Source of the DNA: Pedobacter segetis
GTDB lineage: Bacteria; Bacteroidota; Bacteroidia; Sphingobacteriales; Sphingobacteriaceae
Direction of reading: 5' to 3'
NCBI RefSeq assembly: GCF_016623585.1
Contig: NZ_JAEHFY010000019.1
Coordinates: forward strand, 1 to 64,000
Length of the DNA: 64,000 nt
A model generated the notes under the pieces. It was not told where the DNA came from. It searched no databases and saw only the letters and a program-made list of their open reading frames with translations. The position numbers and the translations under genes are program-made. Every line of letters starts with the position of its first letter. Position 1 is the first letter of the stretch. Below are positions 26,275 to 35,605 of this stretch, piece by piece.

Positions 26275-26339
26275 GCATTAACGATAGGAACGGCAGCTCC
26301 CGGTTTTTCATCGGGACTATAGTGCATAGCGTGTTAAAA
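26275..26339. repeat. Dispersed intergenic repeat element, copy 2
   Basis: It starts GCATTAACGATAGGAACG and ends GTGTTAAAA, like copy 1 at 23040-23222, but is only 65 bases long. It contains a CCCGG...TTTTTC...CGGG hairpin. It lies between the isomerase-like gene and the MFS gene and may reduce read-through into the transporter. Confidence 0.55.
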
Positions 26340-26349
26340 TGCCAAAATT

Positions 26350-27402
26350 TTACAAACCTAAAATAGTTCGATTAAATTCTTTATCGGTACCAGAAGCAGC
26401 AAAATCATCAAATGCTTTTTCTGTAACTCTGATGATGTGATCACTGATGAATTTTGCTCCTTCTTTTGCACCGTCTTCTGGGTGTTTGATGGCACATTCC
26501 CATTCTAATACTGCCCAACCCTCAAAATTATAGGTCGCCAGCTTGCTAAAAATCTTTTTAAAATCAACCTGTCCATCGCCTAAAGACCTAAACCTTCCGG
26601 CTCTATCCACCCAGTTTTGGTAACCGCCGTAAACGCCTTGTTTGCCAGTAGGATTAAATTCTGCATCTTTTACATGAAACATTTTAATACGCTCGTGATA
26701 ATGGTCTATATAGCTGATATAATCTAAACACTGCAATACAAAATGGGAAGGGTCGTACAGTAAACAAGCCCTTGGATGTTGGTTTACTTTGTCTAAAAAC
26801 ATTTCGTAAGAAATACCGTCATGTAAATCCTCACCGGGATGAATTTCATAACAAAGATCTACTCCTGCTTCATCGAAAGCATTTAAAATGGGTAGCCAAC
26901 GGTTTGCGAGCTCTGTAAAACCATCTTCCACTAATCCATTGGGACGTTGTGGCCAAGGGTAAACGGTATGCCAAAGTAAAGAACCACTAAAAGTTGCATG
27001 TGCATTTAACCCTAGATTTTGGGATGCTTTTGCGGCATATTTTAATTGTTGTATAGCCCAGTTTGTGCGCTCTTTTGGGTTGTTATGGTAAATTTCTGGT
27101 GCAAAGCCATCAAATAATTTATCGTAGGCTGGGTTTACTGCAACTAACTGACCTTGTAAGTGGGTGGATAATTCTGTGATTTCTAATCCTGCCTCGTTCA
27201 CTTTTCCCTTGATTTCATCTGCATAGGTTTTACTTTCTGCTGCTTTTTGCAAATCAAAATAATTGCTTTTCCAAGTAGGGATTTGAATACCTTTAAAGCC
27301 CAATCCCTTTGCCCAATTGCTAATAGATTCTAAATTATTGAAGGGCGCATCCGGACTTAAAAACTGCGCTAAAAATATAGCCGGACCTTTAATGTTTTTC
27401 AT
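26350..27402 (-). CDS. Sugar phosphate isomerase/epimerase-like TIM-barrel protein, cytosolic
   Basis: A 350-residue AP-endonuclease-2/xylose-isomerase-like TIM barrel without signal peptide. Metal-ligand candidates are in CYEIHPGEDLHDG, LLYDPSHF, MFHVKDAEF and VLEWE. The last three resemble the Asp/His/Glu set of this superfamily. The gene follows the Gfo/Idh/MocA oxidoreductase by 40 bases, a frequent pairing in Bacteroidota catabolic operons. In 3-keto-sugar pathways such proteins act on keto-sugar intermediates. It could isomerise or epimerise the oxidised sugar, or cleave it. The reaction is inferred. Confidence 0.85.
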   Translation of the reverse strand: MKNIKGPAIFLAQFLSPDAPFNNLESISNWAKGLGFKGIQIPTWKSNYFDLQKAAESKTYADEIKGKVNEAGLEITELSTHLQGQLVAVNPAYDKLFDGFAPEIYHNNPKERTNWAIQQLKYAAKASQNLGLNAHATFSGSLLWHTVYPWPQRPNGLVEDGFTELANRWLPILNAFDEAGVDLCYEIHPGEDLHDGISYEMFLDKVNQHPRACLLYDPSHFVLQCLDYISYIDHYHERIKMFHVKDAEFNPTGKQGVYGGYQNWVDRAGRFRSLGDGQVDFKKIFSKLATYNFEGWAVLEWECAIKHPEDGAKEGAKFISDHIIRVTEKAFDDFAASGTDKEFNRTILGL

Positions 27403-27442
27403 AAATTTTGTTTGATAAACTTTAGCATTAATACTTATATTT

Positions 27443-28600
27443 TTAAACGATAAAGGCTGTCCATTTTTGGTCGGATTGACCAGAAACGATGACTTGTTCG
27501 ATGAACGCCATTCCTCTTACACCATCTTCAATTCCTGTATAATCTAACATTTCTGGAGTTGGCGTTTCTTGATTTAATTTTGCTTTAATGGTAAGTGCAA
27601 AGTTTCGGTATAGGTTTGCAAATGCTTCCAAATATCCTTCGGGATGACCTGCCGGTGTGCGTGTATTATGTTTTGCAAAGGACCTTAAATATGATGATCC
27701 AGTCCTTAAAATTTGAAAAGGTTGATCAGCTGATTTCATCAGTAAAGAATTAGCGTCGTTTTGTTGCCATTCTAAACCACCTTTTTCTCCGTAAACTCTG
27801 ATTTTAATATTGTTTTCTTCGCCTGCAGCAACTTGGGTTGCAAATAAAACTCCCGAAGCATTATTGTTGAATTTTAAAAGTACGTTAACATCATCATCAA
27901 GCTTTCTTCCCTCAACAACCGTATTGATATCTGCATTAATTTGAGTTACTTTTAACCCGGTAACGTATTCTACAAGGTTAAAAGCGTGGGTTCCAATATC
28001 GCCAATAGCACCCCCAATGCCACTTTTACTAGGGTCGGTACGCCATGCGGCCTGTTTATTATCCCCGTTTTCTTCCCGTTTACTTAGCCAGCCTTGAGGA
28101 TATTCCACATACACTTTTCTGACTTCTCCCAGCTTACCTTCCGCTATCTGTTGTTTAGCTTCTTTAACCATTGGGTAGCCTGTATAGGTATGTGTTAAAC
28201 ATAAAAGTTGACCAGTTTCTTCTGCGATTTGCTTTAGCATTTTAGCTTCGGCTAAAGAAAAAGTCATTGGCTTATCTAAAACCACATGGAAGCCGTTTTG
28301 CATTGCTAATTTTGCAGGCTCAAAATGTAGATGATTGGGAGTTACAATACTTACTACCTGCATTCGCTCATTTTTTGGCAATTGCTTTTCTTTTTCGAAG
28401 AGTTCTGAAAACGAAGCATAGCATCTCGAAATATCTAAACCTAAATCTTTACCACTTTGTATCGAGACATCAGGATTGGAGCTGAAAGCACCGCAAACTA
28501 ATTCGTACTCTCCGTCTATTTGTGCAGCAATTCTGTGGATAGCGCCTATAAAAGCACCTTTTCCACCACCAATCATTCCTAATCTTAATTTTTGTCCCAT
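27443..28600 (-). CDS. Gfo/Idh/MocA-family oxidoreductase
   Basis: Cytosolic NAD(P)-dependent sugar dehydrogenase of 385 residues. The Rossmann motif [13 protein letters not shown] is at the start. VVTPNHLH and the catalytic Lys motif LDKPMT (near residue 120) follow, and the C-terminal half holds [13 protein letters not shown], which fits the His/Asp of the substrate site. No signal peptide. Such enzymes oxidise sugars, often at C3, to keto-sugars. With DUF1080 and TIM-barrel genes in the same operon, a 3-keto-glycoside route is the leading hypothesis. The 103-base gap to the next upstream gene is the longest within the first ten genes. Confidence 0.9.
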   Translation of the reverse strand: MGQKLRLGMIGGGKGAFIGAIHRIAAQIDGEYELVCGAFSSNPDVSIQSGKDLGLDISRCYASFSELFEKEKQLPKNERMQVVSIVTPNHLHFEPAKLAMQNGFHVVLDKPMTFSLAEAKMLKQIAEETGQLLCLTHTYTGYPMVKEAKQQIAEGKLGEVRKVYVEYPQGWLSKREENGDNKQAAWRTDPSKSGIGGAIGDIGTHAFNLVEYVTGLKVTQINADINTVVEGRKLDDDVNVLLKFNNNASGVLFATQVAAGEENNIKIRVYGEKGGLEWQQNDANSLLMKSADQPFQILRTGSSYLRSFAKHNTRTPAGHPEGYLEAFANLYRNFALTIKAKLNQETPTPEMLDYTGIEDGVRGMAFIEQVIVSGQSDQKWTAFIV

Positions 28601-28703
28601 AGTATTGTTTTTTTTATTAAACTGGTTAAAAATGAATCAAAAGGCAATTTTTTAAAAATGTGGCTTTTAGGATTCTTATAACTATGCACTTTTTTTAATT
28701 AGG

Positions 28704-30260
28704 TTAAAGATTCTTTAAAAAGGTTAAACTTACCGGAACTTGTAGGTTTACCGCTTTACTTTCATCTTCTATATAAAAATATTTAATGCCTATTTTCTGA
28801 GCCTCTTTTATTACTGCGGGTATGTTGATTTGGCCAGAGCCAAGAGCCACGTCATTTTCAACTGGAGTTGCACCAGTAAGATCTCCTAGTATTCCTCTGC
28901 GCAAATCTTTAACATGCATCAATTTAAAGCGAGAACCATATTTTTTCATTAATTCTACCGGATTTTTACCGGGATGAAAGGCCCATAAAATATCTAACTC
29001 AAAACTTACATATTCGGGATTGGTATTTGCCATTAGGTAATCAAAAAAGGTTTTACCATTGTAAGTTTGCATATCAAAACCATGGTTGTGATAACAAAAT
29101 GTTAGACCGTATTTATCTTTTAATAATTTGCCCGCTGTGTTGAAATCGGTAACAGCTTGTTTGGTTATTTCTATGGTTAGGGTAGTTTTGTTGTGCGGAA
29201 TCCAAGCCACTCTTACAAATTTTGCACCCAGCTTTTTTGCATTTTTACCAACTTGTTCTACATTTTTTACTAAATCGTCATAATTTACCCCGAATGAAGT
29301 GCAAATCATTTCTCTTTCGTCCAGCATCTTTTTAATATCTTCTGATTTTTGACCAAAAAGATTAGAAAATTCGATATTGGTAATGCCCAAACTTTTGATG
29401 GTATCTAAAGTTGCCGAAAAGTTTTTCTCGAAACTATGACGGTAGGTAAAAGAAACCACTCCGGGTATTTCTTTTAAAAGCTTTCCGGTTCTGGTATCCG
29501 GCATAAATTTAGTTTCTTTTATTTTGATGTTTTTAAAGTAAACCTTAAAACCATGTTCTTGTAGAAGAATTCTTCCTTTTTCGCCAAGCCCGAAACCTGG
29601 GATGTTTTTATACTTACTGTTTGTAATTAAGTCATTAAATTTCTGGCTTCCTCTTTCATAGGTTAAAACCATTACGCCATTAAGCCAATGTTCTATATGT
29701 GTGCCGTTAGAAACTATTTTCAAGGTATTCCAATCGCCAATAGGCTTTGTGGGTTTGTTGTCAATAGCAGGAATTAAGTCGTACAAAGAAGAAATGGTTC
29801 TATTTCCATTTTTACCCAATTTTGCATCAGGATGTACGGCATCATCTAATAATTGAAACTCTAAACCAAAAGCAGAGCGTGGACTTGCGGGCGTAGCTTG
29901 CTGTGGTGCTACAAAGTATTTTACACCACTATTTGCTCCCTTCGTTAATTTAAAATCAACCTTGAGTTCAAAATTATCATACTCTTTAAGCGTTACAATA
30001 TCACCACCATCGGCAGATTCTGCACCGCCATTTGCGTCAACTTCTAGTAAGCCATTTTCAATTTTCCAGCCTTTTGTAGGGAAGTTATCTGTAAAAGCTC
30101 CTTTCCACCCGGTGGTAGTTTTTCCATCAAATAAAAGTTGCCAGCCTGCTTTTTTTTCTTTTTTGCTGAGCGTGTTATCTTGCGCTTGAACGAAGCCCCA
30201 TCCTAGGAAAAAAATTGTAATGAAGAGCAGGCTCTTTTCCTTAAAAATTGGATACTTCAT
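28704..30260 (-). CDS. DUF1080 (3-keto-disaccharide hydrolase-like) fused to a sugar isomerase-like TIM barrel, exported
   Basis: Bifunctional-looking exported protein of 518 residues. After a signal peptide (about 1-26) a DUF1080 jelly-roll domain covers about 35-255 (WQLLFDGKTTTGW, NGLLEVD, EFQLLDD, GEKGRILLQEHG). DUF1080 domains include 3-keto-disaccharide hydrolases. From about 265 to the end lies a second domain of the sugar phosphate isomerase/epimerase TIM type (GVVSFTYRHSF, FCYHNHGFD, SFELDILWAF, LMHVKDL, YIEDES). Metal ligands appear intact. Both domains are usually separate proteins, so the fusion suggests that the product of one is the substrate of the other, in the periplasm. The cytosolic TIM protein at 26350 would be a second, internal step. 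Confidence 0.88.
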   Translation of the reverse strand: MKYPIFKEKSLLFITIFFLGWGFVQAQDNTLSKKEKKAGWQLLFDGKTTTGWKGAFTDNFPTKGWKIENGLLEVDANGGAESADGGDIVTLKEYDNFELKVDFKLTKGANSGVKYFVAPQQATPASPRSAFGLEFQLLDDAVHPDAKLGKNGNRTISSLYDLIPAIDNKPTKPIGDWNTLKIVSNGTHIEHWLNGVMVLTYERGSQKFNDLITNSKYKNIPGFGLGEKGRILLQEHGFKVYFKNIKIKETKFMPDTRTGKLLKEIPGVVSFTYRHSFEKNFSATLDTIKSLGITNIEFSNLFGQKSEDIKKMLDEREMICTSFGVNYDDLVKNVEQVGKNAKKLGAKFVRVAWIPHNKTTLTIEITKQAVTDFNTAGKLLKDKYGLTFCYHNHGFDMQTYNGKTFFDYLMANTNPEYVSFELDILWAFHPGKNPVELMKKYGSRFKLMHVKDLRRGILGDLTGATPVENDVALGSGQINIPAVIKEAQKIGIKYFYIEDESKAVNLQVPVSLTFLKNL

Positions 30261-30279
30261 AATTGTTATGGATAAATCA

Positions 30280-31296
30280 TTAATTAGGTATCAGCGCTTC
30301 TTTAATAGGTTTTACCCATTCATCTTTTGCTAAATCGTAAGCAATAAAATCCGAATCAAACTGCCAATAGCTCCAACTCCAATTACGGGCTTCTGCCTGC
30401 CTAGCAATGTAATTTGTCCACATTGCTCGTGATTCCATATCGCCTTTTTCATAAGCTCCAAACTCACCTAAAGTAATTGGTCTATCATGCTGTTTTGACC
30501 AGTTTTGAGCAATATCAAAATCATTTTGTACAGCTTGTTTCTGTGCCTCAGTACCGGTCCATGTAATGCCACTTAAATCTTTGCTTTTAACAGACCATGG
30601 TGCACCTTGATGGGTAAACTGAATTGGGCTGTAATAATGAATTGCTACAATGATGTTTCTATCCTCCTCTGGTAATACCAAATCTTTTAAATAATTGATT
30701 TGATTGCCATAAACAGTACCGATTATCAATGTTCTATATGGGTTTGATTTTCTGATGATTTCATAGGCTTCTTTCTGAATCTGATTCCATAATTCGGGTT
30801 GCATATTAGGCTCATTTGCAATTTCAAAAAGCACATCATTAGAGTAATTTTTACAATGTTCTGCAATTTGTTTCCACATGGCTAAAAGCATCGGTTTTGT
30901 ACCCAAAGGGTCTTTCTCCATTGCACCATGCTCATGAAAATCTACAATTGCCATCAACTTGTTTTTTAACGATTCTTTGATAATCCAATCTAAAGTGGTA
31001 AAAAACTTAGGGTTAATGGTATAAGCCGAATCTATAGAAAAGCGAAAAGGACTAATTTTTATCCTCACATTATTAAAGCCAGCATCTTTTATCAGTTTAA
31101 AATGCTTTGCTTGCATCCTTGCCTTTGAAAAATCGTTCCAAATAGGATCATAACCAATAATATTTAGCCCTCTACCCATTTTAGTATTCTGCTTAAAAGC
31201 ATATTTTTTTTCTTTTGTGTTTTGAGAAAAAACAGAACAGCTTATTAAGAGGAGCAGTAAGCTTAAATAAATGCTATGCTTGATTTTATTGTACAT
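30280..31296 (-). CDS. GH5-family glycoside hydrolase (endoglucanase-like), exported
   Basis: Exported retaining glycanase of 338 residues. The signal sequence has a possible lipobox (LLLISCSVFS, Cys near 20). The TIM barrel shows GRGLNI, FNNVRIKIS, VDFHEH, EIANEPN (acid/base Glu162), IHYYSP and TLGEFGAY (nucleophile Glu278), in the order and spacing of GH5. It probably makes internal cuts in a beta-glucan or beta-mannan, with GH3 enzymes of the same operon acting on the products. Gaps to its neighbours are 13-19 bases. Subfamily and linkage are not decided. Confidence 0.88.
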   Translation of the reverse strand: MYNKIKHSIYLSLLLLLISCSVFSQNTKEKKYAFKQNTKMGRGLNIIGYDPIWNDFSKARMQAKHFKLIKDAGFNNVRIKISPFRFSIDSAYTINPKFFTTLDWIIKESLKNKLMAIVDFHEHGAMEKDPLGTKPMLLAMWKQIAEHCKNYSNDVLFEIANEPNMQPELWNQIQKEAYEIIRKSNPYRTLIIGTVYGNQINYLKDLVLPEEDRNIIVAIHYYSPIQFTHQGAPWSVKSKDLSGITWTGTEAQKQAVQNDFDIAQNWSKQHDRPITLGEFGAYEKGDMESRAMWTNYIARQAEARNWSWSYWQFDSDFIAYDLAKDEWVKPIKEALIPN

Positions 31297-31309
31297 GGAA
31301 ATAGAAAAT

Positions 31310-32260
31310 TTATTGATAAACTTTTTCGATAGCCATTTGCATTTTACCCAGCATTTGTGGTACTAATGCAAATGGATCATAAGGTTTGCCACGCACTAAT
31401 AATGTTTCTACAGGTAAAAAACCTTTATAGCCGCTATCTTTTATAATTTTTATCAGTTTTACATAATCCGTTTTAACAGGACTTCCTATTTCATTTGGAC
31501 TTTCTTTAATTTGCCAGTTTACTACGTAAGGGATTACCTCAGCAATATCTTTATAAGGATCTGCAGTTCTAAAATTACCGGTATCAATAATTAAACCTGC
31601 CCATTTAGAATTAACTCCGTTTATCACATATTTACATTGCTCGGCAGTTTGCAACATATCCCCATGATTTTGAATACCAATTTTCACTCCGTATTTTTCA
31701 CCATAAGCAGCGCACTCCTTATAACTTTCAATCATCCAATCAGCAACTTCTTTCCATTTATCTTCATATCCTTTTGGGATTTCACCAGAGAATACGCGAA
31801 CCACGGGAATTCCCATTTTAGATGCTGCAACAATCCATTTTTTTGCTAATTCTACACCAGCAGCTCTCACTTTTGGGTCTGGTGAAGCAAAATCGTTTCT
31901 AATACCTGTACCTGTTAAAGTAATTCCTAGCTCAGCTGCTCTATCTTTAAACTTTTTAAGATATTCGTCTGATGGTACTTCTGGATAAGTAGGAAAAAAA
32001 TAAGCGGTTGGGTCTAGACCTGTGATATGGTTGGTTTTGCACCAATCCAATAAATTGAAAAGCGTGAAAAGCTGTTGTTTATCTCTTGTATCTCTTGCCA
32101 TCAATAAATCGCTAAATGAATAAGCATTTAGCGAAGGGATTAGAGGATATTTTTTTGCTTTTTTTTGCGCTAAAGCTGCGGTAGAAAACAAGATCAGTGC
32201 TAATCCTGCAACGGCAAATGTTTTTAAATGGATATTTAATTCTTTTTTTAAATGTTTCAT
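31310..32260 (-). CDS. Exported sugar phosphate isomerase/epimerase-like TIM-barrel protein
   Basis: A 316-residue TIM barrel with an N-terminal signal peptide (about 1-32, LILFSTAALAQ), so it acts outside the cytosol although relatives are mostly cytosolic. Motifs are VKIGIQNHGD, GLIIDTGNF, NWQIKES and FLPVETLL, which fit the metal-binding strands of the AP-endonuclease-2 superfamily. It is one of three such domains in this operon (with 26350-27402 and the C-terminal half of 28704-30260). A periplasmic role on a free keto- or aldo-sugar is more likely than on a phosphate. The exact reaction is unknown. Confidence 0.82.
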   Translation of the reverse strand: MKHLKKELNIHLKTFAVAGLALILFSTAALAQKKAKKYPLIPSLNAYSFSDLLMARDTRDKQQLFTLFNLLDWCKTNHITGLDPTAYFFPTYPEVPSDEYLKKFKDRAAELGITLTGTGIRNDFASPDPKVRAAGVELAKKWIVAASKMGIPVVRVFSGEIPKGYEDKWKEVADWMIESYKECAAYGEKYGVKIGIQNHGDMLQTAEQCKYVINGVNSKWAGLIIDTGNFRTADPYKDIAEVIPYVVNWQIKESPNEIGSPVKTDYVKLIKIIKDSGYKGFLPVETLLVRGKPYDPFALVPQMLGKMQMAIEKVYQ

Positions 32261-32278
32261 TTTTGAATGTTTTTATAA

Positions 32279-33778
32279 TTAAAAAGTTCCGTTACTTACA
32301 AAAGCTATTTTTTTGCCGTCAGGAGACCAGCTTGGTACGTTCATGGTTCCTTGGCCACCATATAAGTAAGATATTACTTTAGCCTGCCCGCCTTCAACTG
32401 GCATTAGCCTAATATAAACTCGCTCGTAAAATGGATGTTTATCTGCCGGTACATCTTTAGAAAAGGTGATGAAAACTAACCATTTTCCGTCTGGCGATAC
32501 ATGAGGAAACCAGTTGTTATAGTCATCAAAAGTTAATTGAGTTTGGTTTTTACCATTAGGATCCATTTTCCAAACTTGCATTAGGCCGGTTCTGGTAGAA
32601 CAGAAATAAATGGTTTTTCCATCTGGCGAATATTCCGAGCCATCATCCAATCCTTTAGTATTGGTCAATTGGATTTCTTTACTGCCGTTTGGATCTGTTT
32701 TGTATATATCAAACTGTCCGTTGCGCTCTCCTGTATAAATTAAAGACAAATTATCTGGTGACCAACCATGAAAATAAGATGGGCTTTTAGCGGTAATTCT
32801 TTTTGGCACACCGCCGGTAACAGGTACTGTATAAACATTAGATTTACCACCGTCTTCGGATTGATTGCTAATCCCAATCTGTTTGCCATCAAGTGAAAGC
32901 ACATGGTCATTATTGTTTTTGTTAGCAAAATCGGTATTGATAACTGTTGCAATTCTGCTATTGATATCGAAATTATATAACTTACCTTCTTGGTTATAGA
33001 TTAAACTTTTGCCGTCTGGTGTCCAGTTTGGAGCTTGGAAAGAACCTTTATAATTAGATATAACTTCTCTATGGCCGGTACTCACATCCATAATCTCTAA
33101 AGCACTGCCCAAATAATCTTTATATTGGATTAGGTTTGCTGGCGCAGGATTAAAAATTCTGGTATTGCTAAATTCTGCCTCTTCAGCAAATTTATTGGTA
33201 TGTGGGCATACAAATAAACCTGCAACAACATTTTCACCTAAGTCAATATCGTTTAGTATTTCTGTTTGATAAATTTCGCCAAAATGGGCTGCATACATGG
33301 TGTAGGTATTCCCTTTTTTCTCTAACTGTAAAACATCAGGAGCTTTGATGGTCATTTTCACTTCTTTCAAAATCGCTCCGGCTGAAGTTCTGTATTGTAA
33401 AGAGGCTAAGCCATCGCCATGTAAGGCACAAACAACTGTTGCCGAGTTAGGTGCAGTTGAAGTTCTGATCATTAAACCGGCTTTGCGATGTAACTCATGC
33501 CCTTCTCCAATAAATTTAACTTGGGTTTGAATAATAAAATCACCACTCATTTTTTTGCTTAGAAACGAAAAACTATCTTGGGAGAACCAGATATTGGAGC
33601 CTGTCCCACTTATGAGATAGGTTTGTGAAGGTTCATTATAACTTGCCGAGCCTTTTATTTTTGGTTTTCCGATGTTTAAAAACTGGTCGAAAGAACCGAT
33701 TTTAGCATTTGGAACCTGAGCCTTCACTTCCATAAAAATGGACATTAATAAGCCTAATAATAGCAGTTTTGATTTCAT
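32279..33778 (-). CDS. DUF1349-like domain plus TolB-type beta-propeller, exported
   Basis: Exported 499-residue protein with signal peptide (about 1-20). Residues about 25-215 are a concanavalin-like/DUF1349-type domain (NIWFSQDSF, KKMSGDFIIQ, HRKAGLMIR). From about 225 come repeated TolB/PD40 blades: WTPDGKSLIY, WSPDNLSLIY, YSPDGKTIYF, VSPDGKWLVF, WSPDGKKIAF. No peptidase domain follows, so this is not a DPP-IV. It could bind glycan or act as a lyase-type enzyme, since seven-bladed TolB-like propellers occur in oligogalacturonate lyases. The first domain is related to the lipoprotein at 56519-57337. The function is unknown. Confidence 0.78.
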   Translation of the reverse strand: MKSKLLLLGLLMSIFMEVKAQVPNAKIGSFDQFLNIGKPKIKGSASYNEPSQTYLISGTGSNIWFSQDSFSFLSKKMSGDFIIQTQVKFIGEGHELHRKAGLMIRTSTAPNSATVVCALHGDGLASLQYRTSAGAILKEVKMTIKAPDVLQLEKKGNTYTMYAAHFGEIYQTEILNDIDLGENVVAGLFVCPHTNKFAEEAEFSNTRIFNPAPANLIQYKDYLGSALEIMDVSTGHREVISNYKGSFQAPNWTPDGKSLIYNQEGKLYNFDINSRIATVINTDFANKNNNDHVLSLDGKQIGISNQSEDGGKSNVYTVPVTGGVPKRITAKSPSYFHGWSPDNLSLIYTGERNGQFDIYKTDPNGSKEIQLTNTKGLDDGSEYSPDGKTIYFCSTRTGLMQVWKMDPNGKNQTQLTFDDYNNWFPHVSPDGKWLVFITFSKDVPADKHPFYERVYIRLMPVEGGQAKVISYLYGGQGTMNVPSWSPDGKKIAFVSNGTF

Positions 33779-33783
33779 AATAT

Positions 33784-34779
33784 TTAGGATAAAATTTGGT
33801 TGATTTCTTTTAATTCTGTCTCAGAAAAATGACGATTTTCTAAGCATTTTATAGAATCTAATACTTGGGCAGATTTGCTTGCTCCAAGTATTACGGAAGT
33901 AATTCTTTGGTCTTTTAAAATCCAAGATAAAGCCATTTGAGCTAAATTTTGTTCTCGCTCTTTGGCGATGTGATTTAATTTTCTAACCTTTTCAATTTTA
34001 TCGTCATCCAAATAATCTTCTTCAATGGCTCCGTTTCCACGATGACTTGCCGCTCTAGAATCTTTAGGGATTCCGTGTAGGTATTTATTGGTTAACAATC
34101 CTTGCGCTAGTGGAGAGAAAGCAATACATCCCACTCCATTTTCTTCTAAAACATCCAATAAGCCATCTTCAACCCAACGATCAAACATAGAATATTTGGG
34201 TTGATGGATAAGACAAGGCGTACCTAATTCTTTTAATATTTTAAAAGCTTGTGCGGCTTCTGCAGGTTCATAGCTAGAGATACCAATATAAAGTGCCTTG
34301 CCTTGGCGAACCATTAGATCTAAAGTAGCCATGGTTTCTTCTAAAGGCGTTTTAGGATCTGGGCGGTGATGGTAGAAAATATCTACATATTCTAAACCCA
34401 TTCTTTTTAAACTTTGATCTAAACTGGCAACTAAATATTTTTTAGAGCCCCAATCTCCGTAAGGGCCAGGCCACATTCCCCAACCTGCTTTTGATGAAAT
34501 AATCAATTCATCACGGTAAGCAAGAAAATCTTGCTTAAGAATTTTTCCAAAATTTGACTCGGCAGAACCTGCCGGAGGACCGTAATTATTGGCTAAATCA
34601 AAATGGGTAATTCCATTGTCAAATGCCGTATGTAATATGTCACGAGCTACTTCATAATCATCTATATCTCCGAAATTATGCCAAAGCCCCATTGATAATG
34701 CTGGCAATAGCAAACCGCTTTTGCCACAACGGTTATAAGTCATTTTATCGTACCTATCTTCTGATGGAATGTATGTCAT
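33784..34779 (-). CDS. Aldo/keto reductase (YghZ-like)
   Basis: Cytosolic NADPH-dependent reductase of 331 residues without signal peptide. The TIM-barrel motifs are GLWHNFG, HFDLANNYGP (catalytic Asp and Tyr), ISSKAGWG (catalytic Lys), DIFYHHRPD (His), and SVILGASK near the cofactor site. The opening YNRCGKSGLLLPALSMGLW and the overall layout match the YghZ/KCNAB branch that reduces L-glyceraldehyde 3-phosphate and other aldehydes. It may reduce a short aldehyde or keto-sugar released by this pathway. It is separated from the beta-propeller gene by 5 bases. Confidence 0.9.
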   Translation of the reverse strand: MTYIPSEDRYDKMTYNRCGKSGLLLPALSMGLWHNFGDIDDYEVARDILHTAFDNGITHFDLANNYGPPAGSAESNFGKILKQDFLAYRDELIISSKAGWGMWPGPYGDWGSKKYLVASLDQSLKRMGLEYVDIFYHHRPDPKTPLEETMATLDLMVRQGKALYIGISSYEPAEAAQAFKILKELGTPCLIHQPKYSMFDRWVEDGLLDVLEENGVGCIAFSPLAQGLLTNKYLHGIPKDSRAASHRGNGAIEEDYLDDDKIEKVRKLNHIAKEREQNLAQMALSWILKDQRITSVILGASKSAQVLDSIKCLENRHFSETELKEINQILS

Positions 34780-34801
34780 TTGTGTTTTTTTAATTTGATG
34801 A

Positions 34802-35575
34802 TTACTTTTTGCCTGTAGCTGCCCAAAAAATTCCAGCGTATATATGATCTAAGAAAGCTGTATTTGTATAGTCTGTAGGTTGATGGCCTAAGGCAGTATA
34901 AAATGCCCTTCCCCCGTCAAACTCATGATACCAAGCTATCGGATGGAAATTGCCCATGCCCACGCCTTTTAAATTTCTATCTGGCCATTCTACTTTTGAG
35001 TTGTAGCTAGTTTCATCAACCGCAAGGATGTAATTAAGGTCTTTTACTTGCTCTGGTCCAAACTCATACCATTCATCCGTCCATAATTGGCCATCTGTAA
35101 AGCCGTTCAATCCAGTAAATGTGTTTTTGGTTAATCTTAATTTTGCAGTTTGTATTGCCGGGTGAATGTGGAACATTCTACCTACTAATTTGGTATACCA
35201 AGCCCAATCGTATTCTGTATCTGATGCGCTGTGAATACCAACATATCCTTTGCCCGATTGTATAAATTTCTCTATTGCTTTTTGTTCATCGGCATTAAAA
35301 ATATCTCCTGTGGTATTTAAAAATATAACCACTTGAAAGTTCTGTAGATACTTTTCTGTAATAGGAACTCCGTCTTGATTCCATGTTACGTTAAAGAAGT
35401 TCTTCTCGCCTAAAGCTTTTATTGCACTAACGCCATCATTTATAGATTCATGGTGCCAACCAGCAGTTTTGGTAATTAGCAAGGCATTAAACTGTTTTTT
35501 TGCCTGTGCCCATGATTGTGTACTTATTAAGCAAAACAGAAATAGAACATACAAGCAATGGTTTTTTATTTTCAT
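34802..35575 (-). CDS. ThuA-like domain protein, exported
   Basis: A 257-residue ThuA family protein (class I glutamine-amidotransferase-like fold) with signal peptide (about 1-24, STQSWAQ). Core motifs are LLITKTAGWHHESI, VVIFLNTTGD, GKGYVGIHSASDTEYDW, and RAFYTALGHQP. ThuA is linked to trehalose/disaccharide 3-keto metabolism in rhizobia, and ThuA-like domains often neighbour DUF1080 and Gfo/Idh/MocA genes, as they do here. Its export places it with the DUF1080 fusion outside the cytosol. The reaction is not known. Confidence 0.88.
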   Translation of the reverse strand: MKIKNHCLYVLFLFCLISTQSWAQAKKQFNALLITKTAGWHHESINDGVSAIKALGEKNFFNVTWNQDGVPITEKYLQNFQVVIFLNTTGDIFNADEQKAIEKFIQSGKGYVGIHSASDTEYDWAWYTKLVGRMFHIHPAIQTAKLRLTKNTFTGLNGFTDGQLWTDEWYEFGPEQVKDLNYILAVDETSYNSKVEWPDRNLKGVGMGNFHPIAWYHEFDGGRAFYTALGHQPTDYTNTAFLDHIYAGIFWAATGKK

Positions 35576-35605
35576 GATTTGAAGTTTTAATGGCTATTAA
35601 TTGTT

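Noticed and set aside
28601-28703. Separate promoter splitting the minus-strand operon
   Set aside because: The 103-base gap has no 22-bp half-site pair and no convincing -7 element; read-through is the simpler reading.
32279-33778. DPP-IV-type peptidase
   Set aside because: TolB-like blades are present, but the chain ends after the propeller with no alpha/beta-hydrolase domain or GxSxG motif.
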